NCBI GenBank assembly: GCA_963841945.1
Contig: CAWJFC010000028.1
Span: 186,001 to 250,000 of the forward strand
From: Acidiflorens sp963841945
GTDB lineage: Bacteria; Acidobacteriota; Terriglobia; Terriglobales; Acidobacteriaceae
DNA length: 64,000 bases
Reading direction: 5' to 3'
Shown here: one piece after another, positions 1 to 8,400 of the stretch
Layout: each line of letters opens with the position of its first letter
Numbering within the stretch: the stretch's first letter is position 1
Notes under the pieces: generated by a model
Database searches by the model: none
What the model saw: the letters and a program-made list of their open reading frames with translations, nothing else
What the model was told of the DNA's origin: nothing
Made by a program: the position numbers and the translations under genes

Positions 1-2807
1 GAAGCATTGTCGATGCTATGGCCGTAGGTGTAGCCCAAGGTGAAGTAGGTATTGCCAAGGTAACGGGTATTGCCGTTTTGCTTGGTCACCGAGGCTTCGA
101 GGCTGTTAAAGGTGGCGAAACTGACGTTATCGAACTCAGTGGCGTTCTCGAAAGGACAAGCGGCCGGGCCGTAGGAATAAGTGGCGCAATAATCAGTGAG
201 GGCAGCGTTCTGCTGCTCGTTGAGAACTCGGGTTGGGTTCGGATTGGGTCCGAAGACCGTACTCAGATCGAAGGGATTGACATCGACGAGCGAGGTCAGC
301 CCCTTAGAACTGCTGCCGACGTAATTCAATTCGAACACCGTATCCCTGGCCACTTGCGTCTGGAAGCTGAGGTTGTACTGGTAGGTATAAGGGGTGTGGA
401 GATGCGGATTGACAAAGTAGATTGAAGGTCCGGCGAAAGGAAGGGAGTTACCGGTGGCGGTATTAAACGCGCTGGCGGCGGTTGGGGGTTGAGAAGGAAA
501 AGGATCATTTGGGAAACCTGCTGAGGCCCAAGGCTGGCTGAAATAAGGCGCGCCACTGGTTGAGTAGGGTCCAAGGGGCGAATAAACGGCATATTGCTCA
601 CTGTAAAAAGGAGGAGCACCGTTGAATTGGAGGTTATCTTCGCCCTTGAGCACGTCGTAGAAGAGGCCAATACCGCCGCGGATGCTCATCTTGCCATTGC
701 CGTGCGGATCCCAGGCGAAGCCAAAGCGGGGAGCGAAATTGTCTTTGTCGGGGAAGTTGACGCCGCGTGGGGCGCCCTTGTCTCCGGGGAATACCAGTCC
801 GAGAGGAGCGTTGGGGAAGCGAGTGGATTGGAGGCCGGGAATGATAGAGAAGGTTCGCCCCTGGGTATCGAGCTTGGGGGTGCTGAATTCGTAGCGCAGG
901 CCGAGAGAAAGGACGAAATTGGGACGGACGTGCCATTCGTCCTGAACGAAGGCATAGGTTGCCTTGCTGCGAAGATTGTTGCGGGCGTTGGCCGCTTCAA
1001 AGAAGTTGTTGGGAATGCCGACGAGGAAATCGGCGAAGCTGTCGCCAGTGCCGATGCCGCCTGACGCGTAATCGCCGACAAATTCAAACTGCCCATCACC
1101 GTAGTAATCGTAAACGGTGTTGTTCTGGTAAGCGGAGAAGCCGGCACCGAACTTCCAGGTATTGCGGCCGCGTACCCACGTGAGCGCATCGGTGTAGGCG
1201 AAAGTGTTACCGAGCAGGTAAGCGGGACCCTGGTAGTCGGTTCCGAAGGTCAGGCCGTTGTCAAATAACATACTGGGCGGGCCATTGGGTAGGTCGGGAG
1301 TGATTCCGAAGCCGAGGGATGCGGCCGTCGGCAAGGTCGTCGTTGGAACGTCATGGGTGTCATTGTGACGCTGGGCGACGGCATGGAACTCGTTCAACAG
1401 GGTCGGCGAGAAGGTGTGGGTATATCCGATATTCAAGAAGTAATTGTTGGTTATGTTCTGCGAAGGAAAGCCGGTGACGGTATTGTCCTCTTGAGCGAAG
1501 GGGTCGGTTAGCGGATTTCGGAAGCCGCCGAGAGTAATCGCCAGCTTGTCGTTCGATCGGAAATTGAAATCGAACTTGGCGGTGAATTCGTTGTTATTGT
1601 CGGTTTGTCCGCCCTGCTGGGTGATGTAGGCTAAGCCGCTGGGCGAAATGGTTGTAGAGGTTGGAATCAGTCCCAGTGCGATGTAGGCTTGGGCGGCTGG
1701 ATCGAACTTAGTTGTATCGATCATGGCTTGAGCGGCAAGGGTTGGATTCGACTGGAAGTAGGGGTTGGCGAGCAGGAATGCGGCCACGCTAGAAGCATCG
1801 GGGGCCTGCGAAAAATCGCCATTATTCAGTTCAGCCGGCGTGAATGTCGTGGTTGTCTGGTCCAAGGCTTCGGTCTGGCGCTGGCCTTGATAGGCGACGA
1901 AGAAGAAGTAGCGGTCTTTACCGTTGATGAGATGCGGAATGGTAATGGGTCCGCCGAAAGTTCCGCCAAACTGGTGACGTTTGAGATCGTTGCGGGGTAA
2001 TCCTTCCTGATTGTTGAAGTAGGAATTGGCATCGAAGTCAGTATTGCGGATGAAGTCAAAGGCGCTGCCGTGATACTGGTTGGTGCCAGATTTGATGACG
2101 GCGCTGATGACGCCTCCGCCATTGCGCCCGTACTCGGCCGTGTAGTTGCTGGTAAGGATGCGGAACTCGGCGATGGTGTCAGGATTGGGATCGAGAACGA
2201 CGTTGTTTCCCATCAGATCATTGTTGATTCCGCCGTCGAGGAGAAACGTGACGGAATCGGCGCGTCCGCCGCCGATGTTGAAATGACCGGCGCCGGTGTC
2301 GTCAGGATTGTCTTCGCTGACTCCGGGTTGAAGAAGAGCGAGGTCAAGCACGTCGCGCCCGTTGAGCGGCATGTTGACGATAGGGCGACTGGTGACGGAC
2401 GCACCGACAGTGGGATTGACGGTCTCGACGTTCGTGCCGACGCCGGTGACCTCGACAGTCTCGGTCTTGGTACCGACCACCAGGTGGAGATCCATGCGCG
2501 CTTCTTGGTTGATCTGGAGGGTGCGGGGTTCAGTGACTAGCTTGGAGAAGCCTTCATGCTCGGCGGTGACGACGTAGGTGCCGATGGGGAGCGCGGGAAC
2601 GCGGTAGTTTCCCTCGGAGTCGGACTGGGTTTTTGAGGCGACCTGGGTCGCGGTGTTGGTGACGGTGATGTTGGCCCGGGCGACGGCGGCTCCCTGGGGG
2701 TCAGTGACGTGACCGAGGATAGTGGCGGTGGCGGATTGGGCCCAGACGCTGGGGGCGAAGAGTGAGATCGAAAGAACCACTAGTAGCGCAAACCGGGAAA
2801 GACGCAT
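1..2807 (-). CDS. TonB-dependent receptor, Oar-like, C-terminus cut by window edge
   Basis: Outer-membrane receptor of the large acidobacterial Oar/carboxypeptidase-regulatory type, expected to import an unknown ligand with TonB energy. Reading back from the ATG at 2807 (MRLSRFALLVVLSISLF) gives a signal peptide ending near VWAQ, then a CarboxypepD_reg-like domain (GHVTDPQGAAVARANITVTN, about residues 30-105), then a plug with NMPLNGRDVLDLALLQPGV, FLLDGGINNDLMGNN and AEYGRNGGGVISAVIKSGTN. The frame stays open to base 1, so about 935 codons are present and the end of the barrel lies outside. The next gene on this strand is not visible. Family assignment is secure; ligand unknown. Confidence 0.9.
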   Translation of the reverse strand, partial: MRLSRFALLVVLSISLFAPSVWAQSATATILGHVTDPQGAAVARANITVTNTATQVASKTQSDSEGNYRVPALPIGTYVVTAEHEGFSKLVTEPRTLQINQEARMDLHLVVGTKTETVEVTGVGTNVETVNPTVGASVTSRPIVNMPLNGRDVLDLALLQPGVSEDNPDDTGAGHFNIGGGRADSVTFLLDGGINNDLMGNNVVLDPNPDTIAEFRILTSNYTAEYGRNGGGVISAVIKSGTNQYHGSAFDFIRNTDFDANSYFNNQEGLPRNDLKRHQFGGTFGGPITIPHLINGKDRYFFFVAYQGQRQTEALDQTTTTFTPAELNNGDFSQAPDASSVAAFLLANPYFQSNPTLAAQAMIDTTKFDPAAQAYIALGLIPTSTTISPSGLAYITQQGGQTDNNNEFTAKFDFNFRSNDKLAITLGGFRNPLTDPFAQEDNTVTGFPSQNITNNYFLNIGYTHTFSPTLLNEFHAVAQRHNDTHDVPTTTLPTAASLGFGITPDLPNGPPSMLFDNGLTFGTDYQGPAYLLGNTFAYTDALTWVRGRNTWKFGAGFSAYQNNTVYDYYGDGQFEFVGDYASGGIGTGDSFADFLVGIPNNFFEAANARNNLRSKATYAFVQDEWHVRPNFVLSLGLRYEFSTPKLDTQGRTFSIIPGLQSTRFPNAPLGLVFPGDKGAPRGVNFPDKDNFAPRFGFAWDPHGNGKMSIRGGIGLFYDVLKGEDNLQFNGAPPFYSEQYAVYSPLGPYSTSGAPYFSQPWASAGFPNDPFPSQPPTAASAFNTATGNSLPFAGPSIYFVNPHLHTPYTYQYNLSFQTQVARDTVFELNYVGSSSKGLTSLVDVNPFDLSTVFGPNPNPTRVLNEQQNAALTDYCATYSYGPAACPFENATEFDNVSFATFNSLEASVTKQNGNTRYLGNTYFTLGYTYGHSIDNA

Positions 2808-3010
2808 GGGGAAGTCCTTTTTCAAGGGGCATTGAGTCGCGAGGTGACTGCGACCGACCTTTTTATTTGATCGGGCATTGTCCGCTTTTTAGGGGGAGAA
2901 AAGCAAGACGCTTTGCATTCGGGGCGTGGCTGAATATTGACGTGCCAATTTTGAGAGGATTCGAGGTAGATTCAGCCACGATCCGCATTTCGGGCCTGGT
3001 TCTTATCTCG

Positions 3011-3084
3011 CTGACCCAACACTTGCTGATCCAACACTTGCTCCCCAACACTTGCTGACCCAGTACCCGCCGACCCAGTACCCG
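3011..3084. repeat. 15-bp degenerate tandem repeat, five units
   Basis: Units read gctgacccaacactt, gctgatccaacactt, a 14-base gctccccaacactt, gctgacccagtaccc and gccgacccagtaccc. The array lies upstream of the TonB receptor start at 2807 and just downstream of the small gene ending at 3104. Nothing indicates transcription; it is one of several short-unit arrays in this window. Confidence 0.7.
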
Positions 3085-3103
3085 CATCTCGGGCCTGCAA
3101 AAA

Positions 3104-3319
3104 TTATCGGTGAGGAGACGGACTAGGCTTTCGGCGCTCGCGGGGATAGGTCGGCCAGGAGAAGAGGCTGGCCGAAATCCGGTTTTCCATGCGGCGCCCA
3201 TATTCATGGATGGCGGACCGCAGCTCGGATAAGACCTTAACCATCTCACACTCGGGCGCTGATTTTACTCGAGCGCAGAGTTGGCGAATGCGATCTTCAA
3301 TACGTCGAGAGGGAGGCAT
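3104..3319 (-). CDS. Small conserved hypothetical protein (71 aa)
   Basis: Function unknown. The product is short and charged: MPPSRRIEDRIRQLCARV followed by SELRSAIHEYGRRMENRISA. The first 50 residues look like an amphipathic helical pair with regular charge spacing, and they resemble small uncharacterised proteins common in Acidobacteriota that share an RIRxLC then LxxALHEH pattern (from memory, not checked). The last 20 residues (WPTYPRERRKPSPSPHR) look unstructured. No signal peptide or membrane segment. It is isolated between the TonB receptor and a forward secreted protein. A real gene is likely because the amino-acid composition is protein-like, unlike the overlapping longer frame. Confidence 0.55.
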   Translation of the reverse strand: MPPSRRIEDRIRQLCARVKSAPECEMVKVLSELRSAIHEYGRRMENRISASLFSWPTYPRERRKPSPSPHR

Positions 3320-3556
3320 TATGGTGAGTTCGGGCGAGGCGGCATCCTTCTAACATCGCAGAGAGAACACATAATTTCGATACGGGCGGATGTGTAGGTG
3401 GAATCGGGGAGGATTCTTGCCCGAGCATTCGCCTCTCCATGTGGCGAAAGACGCCGGTGCATTCTTCGGAGCTATACTTTAAACACGTCCCCTGACATTA
3501 AGGATTTGTTTAAGGGTCTAATTTCGCCACTTCGGTGGTTTTTATCCGGTGAAAAG

Positions 3557-4855
3557 ATGGTCTCAGTGAAACGGTTGTGTGCCCTGGTCGTGGCCGGGGA
3601 ATTGATGTTTGTCGGGGGCGGATTCGCGCAGCGCGGCGGAGGGAGTATCGGCGGCGGCGGAGCCGTGCCCGGAATCAACACTCCGGCGGGCGTCGATGAG
3701 AAAGATGCGTTACAGGGTTTTCATCGGGCCATGGCATTACAGGCCACGGCCGAGCAAACGGTCGAATTCAGCGCCCTGGTAAGAAAGACGGAGACGGCGT
3801 CCTCCAGACTGGATGAGTTGGAGAGGCGGCTCCAGGCTTCTTCCACATCCGCGGGAAACCCGGCGGATTTGGGAGCGCGGGTTGACTCGGTTCGGCAGGC
3901 GATTGATGCGGCACGGACCGAGAACAGCAAGTTTCTGGGCGAGTTAACTCCGGCGCAGAAAACCGGGCTGAAGGAGCTGACTGCGAAATTGATGAAGGCC
4001 GAGGTGGAACTGGGCGAGCAGGAAAAGGCGCTCGAACCCTCAGGCGATGTCCGGGAGTTGGCGGCTCACATCGACGGATTGCGCAAGGCGCTGGCGAATT
4101 TCCGCGCGGAGCAAGACAGCGTATCGGTCGAAATGGGGGTTGTGATCTCGGGCCAGGCGGATGAGGCGGCATTCGTTATTCCGGGACGAAAATCGTCGAT
4201 TACGATCGGGGGCGAATCGGTCGGAGTGATTACGTCGGCGGTAGTCAGGCGCCCCGGCGCGAGCGATGGCGACACTTACAAGGTGGATGTGACCACCGAT
4301 CTTGCGGAGCTGCAGGAGAATATCGGGACGATTCTGGCCGCAACCTCGAATAAAGACGATCGCTGCGGTGAGCGAATTCGGGTGCAGGAGGCGACGATTA
4401 CGCCTGAACTACCCTCAGTCACGGCAATGATCCGCATACATTATGAGCGCTGGGTGTGCAGTCCGGGATATGGCGGGACACGAGAGATGACCGAGGGCAA
4501 TGCGGCGGTCACCATGAAACTGGTTGCGGCAATCGGCGGGGATGGCCGGGTACAAATCTCGGCGGAAGATGTTGAAGTCGAGGCGGATCAATTTCTGGTC
4601 GACTTGCTGAAGTCAGGAGCGCTGGGGCAGGAGTTGCGTGAAAAAATCGCAGCGACGGTGGCGACCGCGATCGCTGACGTGAAGACATCACTGCCCCCGG
4701 TGGGTAACGCGGCAATCGCCCGCAGTGTGAGATTTGAAAGCCTTCGCGAGGGAGAGTTGTCTGCCGTGGTGAGCGGGCAGCTACAAATGTCACCCGAGCA
4801 GGCGAAGATTTTCGGAGAGCAGCTGAAAGAGCGCGCAACGGCGCACAAGCAGTAG
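3557..4855 (+). CDS. Secreted hypothetical protein with coiled-coil region (432 aa)
   Basis: Function not recognised. The open frame extends up to a GTG at 3398, but the ATG at 3557 starts a convincing signal peptide (MVSVKRLCALVVAGELMFVG, cleavage near GFAQ), so I use it. After a Gly-rich stretch (RGGGSIGGGG), residues about 45-175 are helical and heptad-like (TETASSRLDELERRLQAS; ELTAKLMKAEVELGEQEKAL). A beta-rich domain follows (SITIGGESVGVITSAVVRRP) with cysteine pairs around DRCGERIRV and ERWVCSPGYGG. Near the end is another helical stretch. Likely periplasmic or outer-membrane associated. A perfect hairpin just after the stop may end the transcript. Neighbours give no clue to its role. 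Confidence 0.75.
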   Translation: MVSVKRLCALVVAGELMFVGGGFAQRGGGSIGGGGAVPGINTPAGVDEKDALQGFHRAMALQATAEQTVEFSALVRKTETASSRLDELERRLQASSTSAGNPADLGARVDSVRQAIDAARTENSKFLGELTPAQKTGLKELTAKLMKAEVELGEQEKALEPSGDVRELAAHIDGLRKALANFRAEQDSVSVEMGVVISGQADEAAFVIPGRKSSITIGGESVGVITSAVVRRPGASDGDTYKVDVTTDLAELQENIGTILAATSNKDDRCGERIRVQEATITPELPSVTAMIRIHYERWVCSPGYGGTREMTEGNAAVTMKLVAAIGGDGRVQISAEDVEVEADQFLVDLLKSGALGQELREKIAATVATAIADVKTSLPPVGNAAIARSVRFESLREGELSAVVSGQLQMSPEQAKIFGEQLKERATAHKQ

Positions 4856-4865
4856 GCGCGAGACA

Positions 4866-4882
4866 CCCGCAGGTCCTGCGGG
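4866..4882 (+). terminator. Hairpin after secreted hypothetical gene
   Basis: CCCGCAGG, one T, then CCTGCGGG: a perfect 8-bp inverted repeat starting 10 bases after the stop at 4855. There is no clean T-run, so it may be a mRNA-end stabiliser rather than a classical intrinsic terminator. Confidence 0.45.
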
Positions 4883-4952
4883 AGATCCCTTAAGACTTTC
4901 ATCTTTATTAGGCAGGTCTCTACGACTTGGCAGGGCTAGCGACTTGGCTGGT

Positions 4953-5459
4953 CTATACAGCTGCGTAATTTCTTAAGCGGGCCGCGGTGGAGAGTTCGCG
5001 AATGTCCTGAATCGATGAGGTGACGATGGGAGTTTTGTATTCGGGATGGGAAAACTCGAGACGCATGCCGCGACCGACGAAATGACGCTTGAGCATCGAT
5101 CCGCCCCAGGTGGAACCGGAAATGGCGACCAGCACGGGCTGCGGACAGTATTCGGGGTGGCCGGAGATGAGAGCGGACACGTCATCGACCAGGACGGCCG
5201 TGTAGAGATGATGCTGGGTCTGGATCTGAAGAACGGTGTCGGGAGCAAGATCTTTTAGAAAGACGCCGCCTTCAATCTCCGACTGGATAATGTGCCGGTT
5301 CACCTCGTCGCTGAGGTTGAAGTGAGGCGCGAAAGAGGGCAAGTCGGCCACGGGAAGGTGATGCTGGTCACAGTATAGCGTGACCCTGGGAAACGGGCTA
5401 TTGCCGATGGGACAGGGGCTTGTGGATCGGGTCATCGGGGGATCGGGCCATCGGGCCAT
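4953..5459 (-). CDS. Conserved hypothetical protein (168 aa)
   Basis: Function unknown. From VTLYCDQHHLPVADLPSF onward the protein looks well folded and cytoplasmic (NLSDEVNRHIIQSEIEGGVF; LVAISGSTWGGSMLKRHFVG; IVTSSIQDIRELSTAAR). It has no signal peptide or membrane segment. It begins 17 bases after the acyl-CoA ligase stop codon on the same strand, so co-transcription is plausible. The start is odd: the only usable starts (ATG 5459, or ATG 5435 at MTRSTS) both lie inside an octamer repeat array, so the first 11-20 residues (MARWPDPPMTR) are repeat-encoded. No clear Shine-Dalgarno sequence is visible. Confidence 0.7.
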   Translation of the reverse strand: MARWPDPPMTRSTSPCPIGNSPFPRVTLYCDQHHLPVADLPSFAPHFNLSDEVNRHIIQSEIEGGVFLKDLAPDTVLQIQTQHHLYTAVLVDDVSALISGHPEYCPQPVLVAISGSTWGGSMLKRHFVGRGMRLEFSHPEYKTPIVTSSIQDIRELSTAARLRNYAAV

Positions 5460-5463
5460 CTCA
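5424..5463. repeat. 8-bp tandem repeat (NNATCGGG), overlaps a gene start
   Basis: Five units on the plus strand: ggatcggg, tcatcggg, ggatcggg, ccatcggg, ccatctca. Read on the minus strand it encodes the N-terminus MARWPDPPMTR of the hypothetical gene that ends at 4953. A sister array of the same word lies at 34558-34597. Confidence 0.75.
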
Positions 5464-5476
5464 AGAAAAGGAGTTT

Positions 5477-7093
5477 TTAGGAAGCTTTTATGCGGCTGTA
5501 TTGATCGCGCAGGTCGGCTTTGACTACTTTGCCATAGGCAGTGCGGGGCAGGGATTCTATGAAGATGAATTCTTTGGGAAGCTTGTACTTGGCTAGCTTG
5601 GCAGCCAGGAAGGCGGTGAGGTCTTCAGCGGACGATGTTGGCTGCGACGATGGCGGCTGCGACGCTGAGGCGACGACTTGTGCCGCCGCTATCCCTGGCG
5701 GCGATGGTGGCGGGGGAACCGATTTCAAGACGACGAAGGCTGCGCCGACTTCGCCCCAGGTTGGATGGGAGACTCCGATTACCGCGGCATCGGCGATAGC
5801 GGGATGACGGAGAAGTTCGGCTTCAATTTCGGCGGGATAGACATTCACTCCACCGCTGATGAACATGTCTTTGGAGCGGCCGACGATGTAGTAGAAGCCG
5901 TCGGGGTCGCAGCGGGCGATGTCGCCGGTGTGGAACCAGCCGTTAGGATCGAGAACGGCCGCCGTGGCGGCGGGGTCTTGCCAGTAGCCTTTCGAAACGT
6001 GCGGACCGCGAAGACAAAGTTGACCTTCCATAGCTTCAGCTTCGGTTGTTACTTCATCGGCAGCGACGAGCTTTGCCTCGGTGAACATCATGGGGCGGCC
6101 GATGGAGCCCGCCTTTCTTAACGCATCTTCTTCCGACATCGCAAAACAATTGACTCCAACTTCAGTGAGTCCATAGCCCTGCTTCAGGATCACGCCGCGA
6201 TGGCGGTAGGCGTCGACGAGTTCGACGGGAAGGGGCGCGCCTCCGCTGATGAACCAGCGGACGTGCGCGAGGTTGGCGGTGGTGGATTCGGGAGCTTCGA
6301 GCAGCATTTTGTAGATGGTCGGAACGCCCAGCATGACCGTGCACTTTTCACGCTCGATGGTTCGCCAAACTTCGGCGGCATCGAATTCGCGATGGAGGAC
6401 GATGGTGCCTCCGGCGGCGAAGATGGGAGTGAGAAATGCGAAGAGGCCTCCGGCGTGATAGAGCGGCGTAAAAGTGGGGCTAACGTCAGTTTCACGGAGC
6501 TGCCAGTTGAGCGCGGTGTTGTAGGCATTCCAGGCGACCATGCGGTGCGGGATCATCACGCCCTTGGGCTGGCCGGTGGTGCCGCTGGTGTAGAGAAGAC
6601 AGTAGATGTCCTCGGGGTCGCAGTGGGGATGTGGCCACGTGGTTGGCAATGTGGTGCGGAGTTTGTTGTAGTCCTCGTCGACGGCATGCGGGTCAAGAGA
6701 GATCCAGTTAGCGATTTGAGCAGTGAGCGCGGGGTCTTGCTTTAGCTGCTGAATCTTGTCGTTGAGTTCGCCATCGTAGAGGATCGCTTTGGCGCCGCTG
6801 CTCTTCAGGATGATGGCTAACTCGGGCGCGGTCAGCCGGACGTTGAGCGGAACAACGATGACTCCTGCTTTGGCGGCGGCGAAGAATGCGTCCAGGAACT
6901 CGAGACGATTTTTGGCGAGGATCGCTACGCGGTCAGTTTTGGCTAGATGGCAGTGATCGCGGAACAGGTGGGCACATTGGATGGCGCGTTGGTTCAGATC
7001 ACGGTAGGTGAGGCGCAGGCCCTTGACGCAGATGAGTGCCGTCTTGCTGGGACTGAGACTTGCGCGCTCGCCTAGGATATCGCCGTGTAGCAT
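5477..7093 (-). CDS. Long-chain acyl-CoA ligase (AMP-dependent synthetase)
   Basis: ATP-dependent acyl-adenylate/acyl-CoA synthetase of the ANL superfamily, cytoplasmic, 538 aa. The P-loop-like A3 motif is at residues 168-179 (YTSGTTGQPKGV). Also present are GYGLTEVGVN (A5), WFHTGDI (A7), IVGRSKDMFISGGVNVYP (A8) and PRTAYGKVVKADL, holding the C-terminal catalytic lysine (A10). Between A8 and A10 is an unusual Pro/Ser/Ala-rich insertion of about 30 residues (VPPPPSPPG to QPPSSQPTSSAED). It follows a KAS III-like gene and a FabG-like gene on the same strand, so a role in activating fatty or branched acyl chains is likely; the substrate cannot be read from sequence. Confidence 0.9.
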   Translation of the reverse strand: MLHGDILGERASLSPSKTALICVKGLRLTYRDLNQRAIQCAHLFRDHCHLAKTDRVAILAKNRLEFLDAFFAAAKAGVIVVPLNVRLTAPELAIILKSSGAKAILYDGELNDKIQQLKQDPALTAQIANWISLDPHAVDEDYNKLRTTLPTTWPHPHCDPEDIYCLLYTSGTTGQPKGVMIPHRMVAWNAYNTALNWQLRETDVSPTFTPLYHAGGLFAFLTPIFAAGGTIVLHREFDAAEVWRTIEREKCTVMLGVPTIYKMLLEAPESTTANLAHVRWFISGGAPLPVELVDAYRHRGVILKQGYGLTEVGVNCFAMSEEDALRKAGSIGRPMMFTEAKLVAADEVTTEAEAMEGQLCLRGPHVSKGYWQDPAATAAVLDPNGWFHTGDIARCDPDGFYYIVGRSKDMFISGGVNVYPAEIEAELLRHPAIADAAVIGVSHPTWGEVGAAFVVLKSVPPPPSPPGIAAAQVVASASQPPSSQPTSSAEDLTAFLAAKLAKYKLPKEFIFIESLPRTAYGKVVKADLRDQYSRIKAS

Positions 7094-7111
7094 GCCGAAA
7101 TCTTCCCTCGG

Positions 7112-7165
7112 GCGCTAAAGCGCTAACTCTATTTAGCCATCTGGCGGCACGACTAAAGTCGTGCC
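7112..7165. repeat. Two small palindromes between KAS III-like and CoA ligase genes
   Basis: GCGCT-AA-AGCGC at 7112-7123, and GGCACGAC-TAAA-GTCGTGCC at 7146-7165 (8-bp perfect arms, 4-base loop). They fill the 98-base gap between the stop of the upstream KAS III-like gene and the CoA ligase start. They could act as an mRNA processing or attenuation hairpin, or be copies of a dispersed REP-like element. Confidence 0.65.
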
Positions 7166-7191
7166 CTTCCCTTCTTACTTACGGCTCTTAC

Positions 7192-8184
7192 TTACGGCAT
7201 GCGGAAAGCGACACCGGCCTGGTTATAGCCGACGCCCGAGCCGATGATCACGACTAAGCCGCCGGAGTGGAGTTTGCCTTTCATGATGGCGTCATGCAAA
7301 GCCATAGCCGTGCAGGCCGAGCCTGTGTAGCCGAATTCTTCCATGATGGTGTGAGCGCGGTCGGCGGGCTGGCCGAGGTCGGTCATCACTTTTTCAATGG
7401 TGGCCTTGCGTACCTGCGTGAAGATAAAGAGTTCGACATCTTCGAGCGTGAATTGCCCATCTTTCGCTAAGCGCCGAACTAGGGTGGGCCAGCCTTGCTC
7501 GTTGATCTCGGGAGGATAGCGCTCGATGAAACGGACGGCGGTGCGGCCGGCGCGGACAGCGTCTTCGGTCGCAGGCTCGGCCGTTCCGCCCGCATAGATT
7601 CCCCAGTTGCGGTTGTAAGAGCCATCGGCTTGCATGGCGGAGACGACGAAGCCGGGCTGGGCAGCGGGTTCAAGAACGGCCGCGCCAGCACCGTCGCCGT
7701 AAAAAAAGATGGTCGGGTCTTTGGGATCGGCGAGACGGTGCATCATGTAGACGCCGACGACGAGAACGGTTTTCAACGCCGGATTCGCGGCAATCAGACC
7801 GGCGGCTGCAGCGAGGCCGGTGGGAAACGATGCGCAGGCGCAGCCGACATCGAAGGTGCCGGCATTTTTGGCTCCGAGTTTGTGCTGGAGAACGACGCTG
7901 GTGGCGGGCGTGATGAAGTCGGGCGAGTCGGTGCCGAGGATGATGAGATCGACATCTTCGGGCTTGCGTCTGGCGCGCTCGAGGGCCTGCTGGGCGGCGG
8001 GGAGAGCTACGTCGGAAGTAGCCCAATTGTCGGGAGCGTAATAGCGTTTGCGGATGCCGCTGGCGGCTTCGAGCTTGTTGATGACATCGGGTAGGTGGGC
8101 GAAGCGCTCGCGGAGCTGGTCGTTGGTGACTTCGATTTCGGGAAGATAGGAACCGGTGGCGATGATGGTGGCGTAGCGGGACAT
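7192..8184 (-). CDS. KAS III (FabH)-like protein with non-canonical catalytic triad
   Basis: Thiolase-fold protein of the beta-ketoacyl-ACP synthase III family, 330 aa, cytoplasmic. The nucleophile is visible as Cys117 in DVGCACASFPTGL, and the GDGAGAAVLEP motif at 163-173 is typical. However, the HQAN position reads TQVR (256-259), and the GNTSAAS position reads GYTGSAC (285-291), so the usual His and Asn of the Cys-His-Asn triad seem replaced by Thr and Tyr. This argues for an acyltransferase, or a KAS III relative with altered chemistry, rather than a FabH initiating fatty acid synthesis. It sits between a FabG-like reductase and an acyl-CoA ligase on the same strand. Confidence 0.85.
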   Translation of the reverse strand: MSRYATIIATGSYLPEIEVTNDQLRERFAHLPDVINKLEAASGIRKRYYAPDNWATSDVALPAAQQALERARRKPEDVDLIILGTDSPDFITPATSVVLQHKLGAKNAGTFDVGCACASFPTGLAAAAGLIAANPALKTVLVVGVYMMHRLADPKDPTIFFYGDGAGAAVLEPAAQPGFVVSAMQADGSYNRNWGIYAGGTAEPATEDAVRAGRTAVRFIERYPPEINEQGWPTLVRRLAKDGQFTLEDVELFIFTQVRKATIEKVMTDLGQPADRAHTIMEEFGYTGSACTAMALHDAIMKGKLHSGGLVVIIGSGVGYNQAGVAFRMP

Positions 8185-8400
8185 GATGACGTTTTCCTTG
8201 GTGGCGTCGTCAGTGGACGGCGCAAGTTATGAGGTCAGGGATAAGATAGATTCCTCTCTTCGCCCGAAATGACAGTTGAAAGAATCTTATGGCGCGCGTT
8301 TCGGGATTGCCCACTCTCGCATCGCAAAAAGCGCGACGTTTCGAATGGGGCACCACTGATTCATGCTCGCTCCAAACAAAGCCCCCGCGATTCTCAAAGC

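Noticed and set aside
2863..3249. 128-residue minus-strand frame over the 15-bp repeat
   Set aside because: The sequence is made of repeat-derived residues (VLGQQVLGSKCWISKCW) and overlaps a more plausible small gene.
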